NCBI RefSeq assembly: GCF_014049385.1 | Contig: NZ_JACAOA010000007.1 | Span: 1-64,000 of the forward strand | DNA from: Ruoffia halotolerans | Lineage (GTDB): Bacteria > Bacillota > Bacilli > Lactobacillales > Aerococcaceae | Reading direction: 5' to 3' | DNA: 64,000 nucleotides | Part shown: positions 26,073-34,196 of the stretch, one piece after another | Layout: every line of letters starts with the position of its first letter | Position numbering within the stretch: position 1 is the stretch's first letter | Notes under the pieces: model-generated | Seen by the model: the letters and a program-made list of their open reading frames with translations, nothing else | The model's database searches: none | What the model was told of the DNA's origin: nothing | Position numbers and translations under genes: made by a program

Positions 26073-26918
26073 CTAGTTTCTTTCTCTAATACGGTTACGG
26101 TAATCATTCACAAAGTTAGGCCAATCTGTCTTGATGACGTTGACTCCGTATTTTCTCATAATACTCCAGACATAAGTTTCACTACCAAGAATTGCGGCTG
26201 TATCGTCCAGCACATCGAATAGTTTATACTCTCTACCAAGGTGTTCAGAATTGGCAATAATCATCATATCTTGGTGAATCAGTTTATTTAACCAATTACT
26301 TTCTAGCAATGAATGATGATTTAAATCATCAATTCTTAAATCAACACCAATTAATCGAATATTTTCATAAGACTTTACTCGTTCAAAGTCAGCTTGTTCG
26401 TAGGCAATCGCAACGAATGGTATATTCACATTCGCTTCGTTTAACAACTCTAATGACTTTGGTTCGGCTGGTGCTTTTAGGAATAATAATTCTTTCTTAC
26501 CTGATTTGATTAATATGTCAAAAAAAGCTTCGTCATCCCAGTAATCTGACGTTCGATCTATATTTACAATATAGTTCATTGGAAGCCAATCTAGAAAGTC
26601 TTCTAACTTTTCTACTCGGTAGCCAGATTTTTGTCCATTTGAATTGAGTAACATTAGAGAATCAATCTCTTCAGAGGTCATCTCTTCAAACTCTTTATCA
26701 ACATCTAGTAACATTCTTACGACTAATTTATGAAATAAATAATACACGCCGTCAGCTGAGCGACATACGTCGACCTCTATAATATCTGCCCCCGCTTTTT
26801 TAGCAGTAATTGCAGCTTGACGGGTATTTTGAATTACATTCCCACCCCAGAATCCGCGGTGGGCCATAATTAAGAACTTTTTATCATCTTTGGTTTGTTT
26901 AATAATATTTCCACTCAT
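26073..26918 (-). CDS. Glycerophosphodiester phosphodiesterase-like protein
   Basis: This 281-residue GDPD-family TIM barrel has no signal peptide. The catalytic/metal residues His20-Arg21, Glu48 and Asp50 are in place (MAHRGFWG, IIEVDV). The usual HD pair is His63-Lys64 (LFHKLV), so the second catalytic region is altered. Family members hydrolyse glycerophosphodiesters to glycerol-3-phosphate and an alcohol. A palindromic operator-like site lies at its promoter. A second, unrelated-looking GDPD lies at 51121-51753. Confidence 0.85.
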   Translation of the reverse strand: MSGNIIKQTKDDKKFLIMAHRGFWGGNVIQNTRQAAITAKKAGADIIEVDVCRSADGVYYLFHKLVVRMLLDVDKEFEEMTSEEIDSLMLLNSNGQKSGYRVEKLEDFLDWLPMNYIVNIDRTSDYWDDEAFFDILIKSGKKELLFLKAPAEPKSLELLNEANVNIPFVAIAYEQADFERVKSYENIRLIGVDLRIDDLNHHSLLESNWLNKLIHQDMMIIANSEHLGREYKLFDVLDDTAAILGSETYVWSIMRKYGVNVIKTDWPNFVNDYRNRIRERN

Positions 26919-27031
26919 TTTATTCTCTTTCTTTTAATTTTTCTATTAACTATTTTTTTAATTATATTTTCGATTAAGGCTAAAAATACCTGTCAGTTTG
27001 TAAAAGGTATACATTGCTACTAAAATAACAT

Positions 27032-27061
27032 TGTAATCGATTACCTACATTTGTAATTATA
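27032..27061 (-). promoter_or_regulatory. GDPD promoter with a palindromic LacI/CcpA-type operator
   Basis: TATAAT (27056-27061, minus strand) is followed at once by the 12-bp perfect palindrome GTAATCGATTAC (27033-27044). It fits 13 of 14 positions of a cre consensus (TGWNANCGNTNWCA). Placement just past the transcript start suggests repression. The -35 box is weak. Confidence 0.55.
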
Positions 27062-27148
27062 ACACCGACTTGAGGGTATTGATATGCCTTTTCTATGTTT
27101 TTTCCTTAATGATACTAATAATATTCATTATTTAGTATTTAATAACGC

Positions 27149-27177
27149 TTGCACATTTTAATTCTGTGTGTTATCTT
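27149..27177 (+). promoter_or_regulatory. Putative promoter of the LivJ-like attenuator
   Basis: TTGCAC (27149-27154) and TATCTT (27172-27177) are 17 bp apart, about 40 bp before the leader peptide. Confidence 0.55.
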
Positions 27178-27218
27178 TGTATAACATTAGAAAAATTAAA
27201 ATTCAAGGAGAAAACCGA

Positions 27219-27278
27219 ATGATTCTGTTAACAAACACAAAATTAAACAACGTCGTCGTCGACGCTGTCAGGACTTAG
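27219..27278 (+). CDS. Leader peptide rich in branched-chain amino acids (19 residues)
   Basis: AAGGAG lies 8 nt before the ATG. The peptide reads MILLTNTKLNNVVVDAVRT: 8 of 19 residues are Ile, Leu or Val, including three consecutive GTC valine codons. Its stop codon overlaps the first arm of the downstream alternating stems. This is the layout of ribosome-mediated attenuation. Confidence 0.88.
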   Translation: MILLTNTKLNNVVVDAVRT

Positions 27279-27395
27279 CTTATTCGATAAAAATTCGAAT
27301 ATATGCCAAGTCCTATTCGTGTTTGTTGACAGAATAGGATTTTCTTTTTAAAAGTCCTATTCTATCCGCAAGATAGAATAGGGCTTTTTATTTTT
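27270..27395 (+). promoter_or_regulatory. Five-segment transcription attenuator ahead of the LivJ-like gene
   Basis: Five arms can pair in sequence: 1 (27270-27276) with 2 (27308-27314); 2 (27311-27318) with 3 (27332-27339); 3 (27331-27339) with 4 (27355-27363); and 4 (27350-27366) with 5 (27372-27388), the last followed by a U-rich tract. A ribosome reaching the stop codon covers arm 1, so 2:3 forms and frees 4:5, the terminator. Stalling at Ile/Leu/Val codons leaves arm 1 free, so 1:2 and 3:4 form and transcription continues. Confidence 0.85.
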
Positions 27396-27426
27396 CTATT
27401 GAAACTTAAAAAAGGGGATTATTATT

Positions 27427-28596
27427 ATGAAACTAAGAAAAATGGGACTAACATTACTATCAATGCTTACTTTAGGGGCTATCTTAACGCCTGCTATGTC
27501 CACTGCCAACGCACAAGAACAGGAACCAATTCGCATTGGTGCGAATTTAGAACTCTCTGGATACGGATCAGCTTATGGTGTACCTATCATCGATAATCTG
27601 ACATTAGCTGCTGAAGAAATCAATGAAGCGGGCGGTTTATTAGATGGCCGCACGATCGAAATTATTGACTATGACAATACTTCGAACAAAACTGAAGCAA
27701 CATCCATTGCGACACGCCTAGCCGGTGAAGATGTAGTAGCAGTTCTTGGCCCAGCAACATCAGATATGATTTATGCATCACGCCCTTCTGCCATTCAAAG
27801 CCAGTTACCGACAATGTATCCAGTTGGAACGTCTGATGATCTGACAATCGATGAGAATGGTGAGGTAATAAGCAATATCTTCCGTTTAGCTTTTACGTAT
27901 TCTTTCCAAGGTAAAGCTGCTGCTAGATATGCTATGGACGAATTAAGTGCAACAAACGCAGCAGTTATTACTGACCAATCCAATGATTATTCGGTTGGTT
28001 TAGCCGATCCTTTTAAAGCAGAATTCGAAGCTTTAGGTGGGACAATTACTGAAGAACTCTTCTACAACGCTGGCGAGCAAGACTTTATGGGTCTATTGAC
28101 TTCATTGGCTGCCCTTGATTTTGATGTTTTATATATACCTGGTTTCTTTAGTGAAGGTGGAATCATTGTTCGACAAGCGCGTGAAATGGGTCTAATGCAA
28201 CCAATTCTAAGTGGACACGGCTTCGCAAGTGATACATTATTAGAAATTGCTGGCCCACAAAATGTCACAGAACTTTACATTACCTCTCACTTCCATACTG
28301 GTAGTGAAAACCCAGGCGCTCAAGAATATGTTGCGAAATTCGAAGAACGTTACGGTGAATCACCTGACACATTTGATGCTTTAAGTTATGACGCTGCCCA
28401 CTTAATCTTCCAAGCTATTGAAGAAGCCGGAACAGATGACCCTGAAGCAATTCGCGAATCAATGGAAAATATTCAGTTTGAAGGAATCACTGGTGCATTC
28501 CAATATGATGAATACCATAACGCCGTAGAAACTGCCCCAATGTTACATTATATCGATGGAGAAGTAGCTGAAGTATTTGAAGTTAATGGGAACTAA
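27427..28596 (+). CDS. Branched-chain amino acid-type binding protein (LivJ-like), orphan
   Basis: This 389-residue type I periplasmic-binding-fold protein is of the LivJ/Peripla_BP_6 family (IRIGANLELSGYGSAYG, LAAEEINEAGGLL, GPATSDM segments). The signal peptide ends ANAQ without a lipobox Cys. The attenuator, with its Ile/Leu/Val leader peptide, supports a branched-chain amino acid ligand, although LivJ homologues can bind other compounds. No livHMGF genes are adjacent, so permease and ATPases must be encoded elsewhere. Confidence 0.92.
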   Translation: MKLRKMGLTLLSMLTLGAILTPAMSTANAQEQEPIRIGANLELSGYGSAYGVPIIDNLTLAAEEINEAGGLLDGRTIEIIDYDNTSNKTEATSIATRLAGEDVVAVLGPATSDMIYASRPSAIQSQLPTMYPVGTSDDLTIDENGEVISNIFRLAFTYSFQGKAAARYAMDELSATNAAVITDQSNDYSVGLADPFKAEFEALGGTITEELFYNAGEQDFMGLLTSLAALDFDVLYIPGFFSEGGIIVRQAREMGLMQPILSGHGFASDTLLEIAGPQNVTELYITSHFHTGSENPGAQEYVAKFEERYGESPDTFDALSYDAAHLIFQAIEEAGTDDPEAIRESMENIQFEGITGAFQYDEYHNAVETAPMLHYIDGEVAEVFEVNGN

Positions 28597-28610
28597 TAAA
28601 TTGACCGATA

Positions 28611-28644
28611 AACGGAGCTTACTTCTAGTGAGTTCCGTTTTTTT
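28611..28644 (+). terminator. Terminator after the LivJ-like gene
   Basis: A 13-bp stem with two G-U pairs (28611-28623/28627-28639) is followed by a T-run. Confidence 0.92.
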
Positions 28645-28652
28645 AACGAACT

Positions 28653-28692
28653 AAAAAAATAACCCTCACTCTTTACTAGAGTAAGGATTATT
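28653..28692 (-). terminator. Terminator of tRNA-Leu
   Basis: A 15-bp stem on the minus strand (28678-28692 with 28658-28672, two G-U pairs) is followed by seven U, about 20 bp beyond the tRNA 3' end. Confidence 0.9.
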
Positions 28693-28711
28693 TAAAACCG
28701 ATATCTTGTTA

Positions 28712-28797
28712 TGCCGAGGGCCGGAATCGAACCGGCACGGTAGTCACCCACCGCAGGATTTTAAGTCCTGTGCGTCTGCCAGTTCCGCCACCCCGGC
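28712..28797 (-). tRNA. tRNA-Leu (anticodon TAA)
   Basis: The 86-nt class II tRNA has a 7-bp acceptor stem (one G-U), a long variable arm, GGTTCGATTCC in the T arm, and anticodon TAA in CTTAAAA. CCA is not encoded. Confidence 0.97.
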
Positions 28798-28960
28798 AAT
28801 AAAAAAGTGGTTGGTCGTGACAACGACAAACAGAAGTATACCATCTAATTATATTATATGTCAATACTATCTTCATAATTTTATTATAATAATTTATTTC
28901 ACTGAAATATTTACTAGTAAAGGTTATAATAGAATGTAAAAAGGACATAGGAGGTATTAT

Positions 28961-29920
28961 ATGAAATTAGGGATATTAAAACCCAGTAATGCTGGAGAAA
29001 AGAGACTTACTCTACTTCCAGAACACATCGAAGGCTTTGAAAATGATATATTAATCGAAGCTGGCTTTGGGAAGAGTTTAGAAATTACAGATAAAGAATA
29101 TGAAGATAAAGGCTGTACAATACTTTCACGTAAAGAGGTCTATGAGCAAGCAGATGCTCTTTACTCGATGAAAGGTATACCGGAAGAGGAATATGATTTA
29201 TTACAAGATAACCAAATTATTATTGGCTGGATCCACCCACAAGCCAAAGGTAAAGCATTCATGGAAGGGGTCGCAACTGATAAACATTTAATCATCTTAA
29301 ATATTGATAATACACAACCAACCATTGCTTTTGAAGATAAGATTGAACCTATTCCATTTATCCGAAGTAACTTCACTTACAAAAACAGCGTTACCGCAGG
29401 TTATGTAGGTACCATTCATTCAATGTTAAGTTACGGTAAACTGTTCAGTTCGACAACGAATATCGCGATTCTTGGTTCGGGAAATGTATCTCAAGGTGCG
29501 ATGAATGCTGCATCTAAACTTGGTGCTATTGATAATATTCGTATGTTCTACCGTAGTAATTTAGATGAATTTTATAAAACTTATAGTGAATACGATGTGA
29601 TTATTAACGGAATTGCGGTAACTGATCCAACAAATCATATGCTAACTTATGACCATGTTAAAAACATGAAAAAAGGAACGCTTGTTGTTGATTTAGCCGC
29701 TCAACCTGGTGAAGCCGTTAAATTCAGTAAAGAGACAACTTATGATGAACCATTACTTAAAGTGGACGATATCTTTGTCTACTGTATTCGTAACATCCCT
29801 TCATTAGTGTATCGTACAGCAAGTGAAGTACTTTCTGAATCATTCACAAATTGGGTATTTAAACGCGACTTACAAGAATACATTGATTTAGCAAAAGAAC
29901 ATGGTTATAACATTAAATAA
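28961..29920 (+). CDS. ceo: N5-(carboxyethyl)ornithine synthase
   Basis: This 319-residue protein belongs to the alanine dehydrogenase/PNT superfamily. It closely follows the Lactococcus lactis CEOS pattern: short length, GIxKPxxxGExRxxLLPEHI N-terminus, IIGWIHPQAKGKAFM, and the nucleotide-binding NIAILGSGNVSQGAMNAASKLG segment near residue 164. The enzyme couples pyruvate to the side-chain amine of ornithine (or lysine) using NADPH. The biological purpose of the product is not established. It is monocistronic with its own terminator. Confidence 0.9.
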   Translation: MKLGILKPSNAGEKRLTLLPEHIEGFENDILIEAGFGKSLEITDKEYEDKGCTILSRKEVYEQADALYSMKGIPEEEYDLLQDNQIIIGWIHPQAKGKAFMEGVATDKHLIILNIDNTQPTIAFEDKIEPIPFIRSNFTYKNSVTAGYVGTIHSMLSYGKLFSSTTNIAILGSGNVSQGAMNAASKLGAIDNIRMFYRSNLDEFYKTYSEYDVIINGIAVTDPTNHMLTYDHVKNMKKGTLVVDLAAQPGEAVKFSKETTYDEPLLKVDDIFVYCIRNIPSLVYRTASEVLSESFTNWVFKRDLQEYIDLAKEHGYNIK

Positions 29921-29934
29921 AGTATAGATACCTT

Positions 29935-29969
29935 AAACTGAGTAACGATAAGTTATTCAGTTTTTTTGT
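29935..29969 (+). terminator. Terminator after ceo
   Basis: A 12-bp stem with one G-U (29935-29946/29952-29963) is followed by a T-run. Confidence 0.9.
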
Positions 29970-30180
29970 GGTCAATTAATAATCGGTCATTTTATTATAT
30001 TGCTATAATTAATAGAGTATAATTTGACTAATTATCATAAAGGTGATTTAATAAAATTAAAGTATTTGTTTGAGTGATTCTTATTTTAATTGTATTCGCT
30101 TTACGCTATGTTCCAATAGTGATGCTTATCTTTTAATAGGTATTTTTTTGGAAATCTAATCTTCGAAAGGGGTAGGTCTA

Positions 30181-30786
30181 ATTAAAAATAAACTTATTAG
30201 TTTTTTACATTTTTTACCTTTTCTAGTTTCCGTTAATTTACTATTTATTTTATTCAGTATACCTTTAATAACTCTTTTCCCTAGTCTTTTCGCATTAGTT
30301 CATGTGATCGATGGCTATTTTTCCAATGATGAAATACAGAATTCATCATTATTTTTTCGCTTTAAAAGCGCTTTTAAACAACTGTGGAGAAAAAGCCTTA
30401 AATTTGGTTTGATATATCTCTCTTTTGCTTTAATCATTGGATTAGATTTACTCATTCTTAATTCAATTACAACTCAGAGTCCGCTCGTTATCACATTTAA
30501 ATATGCTTTAATTTTTCTTAGTCTCATAATTTACTGTATTTTTCATTTTTCACTTTATATTTTTGCAAATCATTCAGTTACATTGAAGAAATCTATAATA
30601 ATTGGATTTTTACTAACGATTAAAAATCCTGTTATGTCATTACTGATAATACTAGCGCATTTGATTATAATAGTGACCGCATTTTTCCAGCCTGGTCTAG
30701 GTTTGTTATTAATGTTCAGCGCACCGATTTATATCGTAAATTATGTCTGTCACCGTTTCATAAACTTTAAGGAGGATTTACAATGA
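30181..30786 (+). CDS. DUF624 (YesL-like) membrane protein, apparent ATT start
   Basis: This is a four- to five-helix membrane protein of the YesL/DUF624 family, which accompanies carbohydrate ABC operons. The conserved first helix (NLLFILFSIPLITLFPSLFAL) lies upstream of the first GTG (30304). Between the in-frame stop at 30157 and that GTG there is no ATG, GTG or TTG. GAAAGGGG at 30165-30172 is 8 nt before an ATT at 30181, giving 201 residues, close to the family norm. ATT initiation is therefore inferred. The stop overlaps the next gene's ATG by 4 bp (ATGA), so the two are coupled. Role in the transporter is unknown. Confidence 0.75.
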   Translation: MKNKLISFLHFLPFLVSVNLLFILFSIPLITLFPSLFALVHVIDGYFSNDEIQNSSLFFRFKSAFKQLWRKSLKFGLIYLSFALIIGLDLLILNSITTQSPLVITFKYALIFLSLIIYCIFHFSLYIFANHSVTLKKSIIIGFLLTIKNPVMSLLIILAHLIIIVTAFFQPGLGLLLMFSAPIYIVNYVCHRFINFKEDLQ

Positions 30787-32087
30787 AAAAAATTATTAAT
30801 TTATTAATCACCTTTGTAATGGCTTTTTCATTTATTAGTATAAATATAAGCTCCCCCGTTTCAGCACAAGAAAATGGGGAAGTGGTTGAATTAGATTTCT
30901 GGACATTTTGGGGTTCAGAACCACGTCGGAATTTTGTTGATCATCTGGTAGAAGAATTCAATAATTCACAAGAAAACATTCATGTTACCCACACTTACTT
31001 ACCTTGGGGTGATATCTTTACAAAGAACTTAGCATCAATTGCAGCTGGAAATCCAGCTGACGTGATTGTTAATGATATTAATACTGTCGCTCAACGTGCT
31101 GAAAAGAACCAAAATACTAACCTTTCAGAGTTTATTGCTCAGGAGGACGATGACTTTGCTGATAAATATTATGAAAATCTTTGGGAAGTAACAACTTTTG
31201 AGGGTGAGAATTATGCTTTACCCTTCACCACAGACACACGACTTCTATACTACAATAAAGATATCATGGAAGAAGTTGGCTTAGATCCTGAACAACCTCC
31301 TACAACATGGGCTGAATTACAAGAAATGGCTATAAAAATGGATGTAAAAAACGGAGATACTTATGATCGAATTGGATATGTACCAAGATATGGTGTACAG
31401 GGCGACTTTTATTATATGAATGCGACTGGTCATGGGTTCTGGGACTTTGAGAATAATGTTCCTACGATTAATGCACCCGATGGTATTGCTGCTTTAGATT
31501 GGGTAGTTGATTATGAGAACCTCTACGGAAGTGATGTATTAAATGCTTTTACAGCTGAGTTTGGAAATCAACAAGCTGATCCGTTTATGAATGGGAAGAT
31601 AGGAATGATGATTAAAGAAGGAACTCATTATTCACAAATTGCTGCTTATGCTCCGGACTTAAATTTCGGTGTCACAGCCGTTCCTGAATTTGAGAATAGT
31701 TCAGGCGGGAAAACTTCTTGGGGTGGCGGTTTCGTTGTTGAAATTCCATATGGGGCAGAGCATCCTGCTGAATCTTGGGAATTTATTAAGTATTTAACTG
31801 ATCGTACATCACAAGAGTATTGGGCTGTAAATAATTTTGATAATGTTGCTCATATCGAAGCAGCAGAAAGTGCTATATCGAATGATTCTTTATCTGAAAA
31901 AGGACAAGAAGTATATCAAATTGCTGTTGAAAATATGGAACACACAATCTTAACACCTCAACCTTTAGAATTACCTGATTTAATGACTTATGTAAACACG
32001 GAATTAGACAACATCTACCTTGGTTACAAAACACCTCAACAAGCGTTGGAAGATGCTCAAACTATGGTAGAGCAGATGTTACCTTAA
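30783..32087 (+). CDS. Carbohydrate ABC transporter substrate-binding protein (CUT1)
   Basis: This 434-residue family 1 extracellular solute-binding protein begins ELDFWTFWGSEPRR after a signal peptide ending VSAQ, with no lipobox Cys. YALPFTTDTRLLYYNKD, the standard CUT1 sugar-binding segment, is present near residue 147, as is SWGGGFVVEIP. It precedes two permeases. The sugar is unknown; the neighbouring DUF624 gene is typical of systems for glycans or pectin- and sialic-type sugars in Firmicutes. Confidence 0.93.
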   Translation: MKKIINLLITFVMAFSFISINISSPVSAQENGEVVELDFWTFWGSEPRRNFVDHLVEEFNNSQENIHVTHTYLPWGDIFTKNLASIAAGNPADVIVNDINTVAQRAEKNQNTNLSEFIAQEDDDFADKYYENLWEVTTFEGENYALPFTTDTRLLYYNKDIMEEVGLDPEQPPTTWAELQEMAIKMDVKNGDTYDRIGYVPRYGVQGDFYYMNATGHGFWDFENNVPTINAPDGIAALDWVVDYENLYGSDVLNAFTAEFGNQQADPFMNGKIGMMIKEGTHYSQIAAYAPDLNFGVTAVPEFENSSGGKTSWGGGFVVEIPYGAEHPAESWEFIKYLTDRTSQEYWAVNNFDNVAHIEAAESAISNDSLSEKGQEVYQIAVENMEHTILTPQPLELPDLMTYVNTELDNIYLGYKTPQQALEDAQTMVEQMLP

Positions 32088-32121
32088 TACATAGATAGAT
32101 TTATGATTGTTAACTAATCTT

Positions 32122-32154
32122 CCCTTAAAGTTCTATATATTAGAATTTTAAGGG
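32122..32154 (+). other. Intercistronic hairpin between binding protein and permease
   Basis: A 14-bp stem with one G-U (32122-32135/32141-32154) and a TATAT loop lies in the 127-bp gap. It probably protects the binding-protein mRNA or reduces readthrough into the permeases. Confidence 0.75.
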
Positions 32155-32214
32155 TTGGTTATATTTAACAGTCATTCATATTTATTATGTGGTTACATGA
32201 AAGGAGTTATCAGC

Positions 32215-33156
32215 ATGTCAAATACAAATCCAACCACCAAGCGAAAGTGGACAAAAAAACATACTTCAATTAAACGCAAAGAAGCGATTCAAGGTTATAT
32301 CTTTATTCTACCTTGGTTAATTGGACTTATTGTTTTTACTCTTGGGCCACTTCTTTTTTCATTTATTGGTTCCTTTACAAATTATGATATTACTTCACAA
32401 ATGGATTTTGTTGGGTTAGAAAACTATAAACGATTGTTTAGTCGCGACCCTCTCTTTTGGAAGGCGTTAGGGAATACGATTTATTATGTTGCAATTTCAG
32501 TTCCAGCTACTTTAGTAGCAGCAGTCATCATCGCTTTATTAATGAACCAGAAAATACCTGGGATTCGTTTCTTTAGAACGATTTATTACTTACCTTCCGT
32601 TTTATCTGGTGTCGGCGTTTATTTCTTATGGATGCAATTATTAAGTCCCCAATCAGGACTCATAAATGTTGTTCTCTCATGGTTTGGTATTGAAGGTCCC
32701 GTATGGTTATTCGATCCAAATTGGACAAAACCAGCATTAATTTTTATGAATCTTTGGAAAGTCGGCGGATCAATGTTACTATATCTAGCTAGCTTACAAG
32801 GAATCCCCACTCAACTTTATGAAGCAGCTGAAATTGATGGAGCTGGTCACATTCGTAAGTTCTTAAATATCACATTGCCTATGATAACTCCGATTATTTT
32901 CTTTGATTTAGTCACAAGTATCATTGGCTCTTTTCAAGTATTTCAAGAAGCATATGTTATGTCTCAAAATGGATCAGGCGGTCCCGCAAACTCAATGTTA
33001 TTCTTTAACTTACATATGTGGAATAAAGCTTTCGTTAACTTTGAGATGGGATATGCAATGGCGATGTCTTGGATACTATTCTTAATTGTCTTCGTTATTA
33101 CACTGATTAATCTAAAACTCGCGCCTCGTTGGGTTTACCGCGAAGGAGGCAATTAA
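32215..33156 (+). CDS. Carbohydrate ABC permease, MalF/UgpA type
   Basis: This 313-residue membrane permease has six helices and the EAA loop (YEAAEIDGAGHIRKFLNITLPMITP) that contacts the ATPase. The ATG at 32215 follows AAAGGAG at a good distance; an upstream TTG at 32155 is rejected. One bp separates it from the second permease. Confidence 0.93.
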   Translation: MSNTNPTTKRKWTKKHTSIKRKEAIQGYIFILPWLIGLIVFTLGPLLFSFIGSFTNYDITSQMDFVGLENYKRLFSRDPLFWKALGNTIYYVAISVPATLVAAVIIALLMNQKIPGIRFFRTIYYLPSVLSGVGVYFLWMQLLSPQSGLINVVLSWFGIEGPVWLFDPNWTKPALIFMNLWKVGGSMLLYLASLQGIPTQLYEAAEIDGAGHIRKFLNITLPMITPIIFFDLVTSIIGSFQVFQEAYVMSQNGSGGPANSMLFFNLHMWNKAFVNFEMGYAMAMSWILFLIVFVITLINLKLAPRWVYREGGN

Positions 33157-33157
33157 G

Positions 33158-34066
33158 ATGCAACAAACAACTCAATCTAAACAAACAGAGTTAACTGCAA
33201 AGATACCTTTGAAGAAACATCCTAAAAGTAAACAGCGACGCAGTGAGGTGATTACTAAACTCATTATTTTCATCATTTTAATTGCTGGAGCAATTTTATT
33301 AATATCTCCAATTTGGTGGATGGTTATTACTTCCTTCAAATCAATGCCAGAAATAATGAGGTACCCACCTACTTTTTGGCCGGAGGAATGGCATTTTGAA
33401 AACTATGCAGTTACTTGGGAAAACGGAAATTTTACTCGATACACACTTAATACACTATTTATTGCTACAGTTTCTGTTATTGCAAATGTTTTATCGAATT
33501 CTTTCATTGCTTATGGCTTTGCTAAAATAGAATTTCCTGGTAAGAATATCTTATTTTCGATTTTACTTGCCACAATGATGTTACCTGGGTTTGTGACTTT
33601 AATTCCAACTTATGTATTCTATGCTAAATTAGGTTGGTTAAATACTTACTTACCTTTAACCATTCCAGCCTTTTTCGGAAGTGCCTTCAATATCTTTTTA
33701 ATCCGGCAATTTTACTCGACTATTTCTGATGAGTTAATTGAGGCAGCAAAGATTGATGGAGCTAGTCACTTTAAGATATGGTGGCAAATTATGATTCCTT
33801 TATCTAAGCCAGCCCTTGCAACGATTGCTATATTCAGTTTCAATGGCGCTTGGAATGATTTCTTGGGTCCGTTATTATATATTAATGATCAAGAATTATA
33901 CACTTTACAATTAGGGCTTCAAGTATTTCAAGGGCAAATAGCGACTCAGTGGAATTATTTAATGGCTGGTTCACTCCTTGTCTTATTACCTGTAATCATT
34001 TTATTCTTTGCTTTTCAACGTTACTTTATAGAAGGAATGGATATTACTGCAGGTACAAAAGGCTAA
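33158..34066 (+). CDS. Carbohydrate ABC permease, MalG/UgpE type
   Basis: This 302-residue second permease of the CUT1 system has six helices and the EAA loop IEAAKIDGASHFKIWWQIMIPLSKP. No ATPase gene follows, so the system probably borrows a shared MsmK/MsmX-type ATPase encoded elsewhere. Confidence 0.93.
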   Translation: MQQTTQSKQTELTAKIPLKKHPKSKQRRSEVITKLIIFIILIAGAILLISPIWWMVITSFKSMPEIMRYPPTFWPEEWHFENYAVTWENGNFTRYTLNTLFIATVSVIANVLSNSFIAYGFAKIEFPGKNILFSILLATMMLPGFVTLIPTYVFYAKLGWLNTYLPLTIPAFFGSAFNIFLIRQFYSTISDELIEAAKIDGASHFKIWWQIMIPLSKPALATIAIFSFNGAWNDFLGPLLYINDQELYTLQLGLQVFQGQIATQWNYLMAGSLLVLLPVIILFFAFQRYFIEGMDITAGTKG

Positions 34067-34077
34067 ATGAATGTTTT

Positions 34078-34110
34078 AGAGATGAGAAATTTTCTCATCT
34101 CTATTTTTGT
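34078..34110 (+). terminator. Terminator of the sugar ABC operon
   Basis: A 12-bp palindrome (34078-34089/34091-34102) is followed by ATTTTTGTTT. Confidence 0.9.
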
Positions 34111-34196
34111 TTAATATAATAAAGTCCTTCCAATCGTATTTAATATCAAGACGTGCTAAAGTAAAGTTAAATAATTCAACTTAAGGGGGAAGCGAC

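Noticed and set aside
28706-28948. Open frames on both strands across 28.7-28.9 kb
   Set aside because: Both run through the tRNA-Leu gene and are the familiar false translation of a tRNA.
30027-30140. Possible 20-codon hydrophobic frame upstream of the DUF624 gene (GTG near 30074)
   Set aside because: No suitable ribosome site and a low-complexity AT-rich context; not supported.
30304-30786. GTG at 30304 as the start of the DUF624 gene
   Set aside because: It would remove the conserved first membrane helix, and no ribosome site precedes it; the ATT at 30181 fits better.
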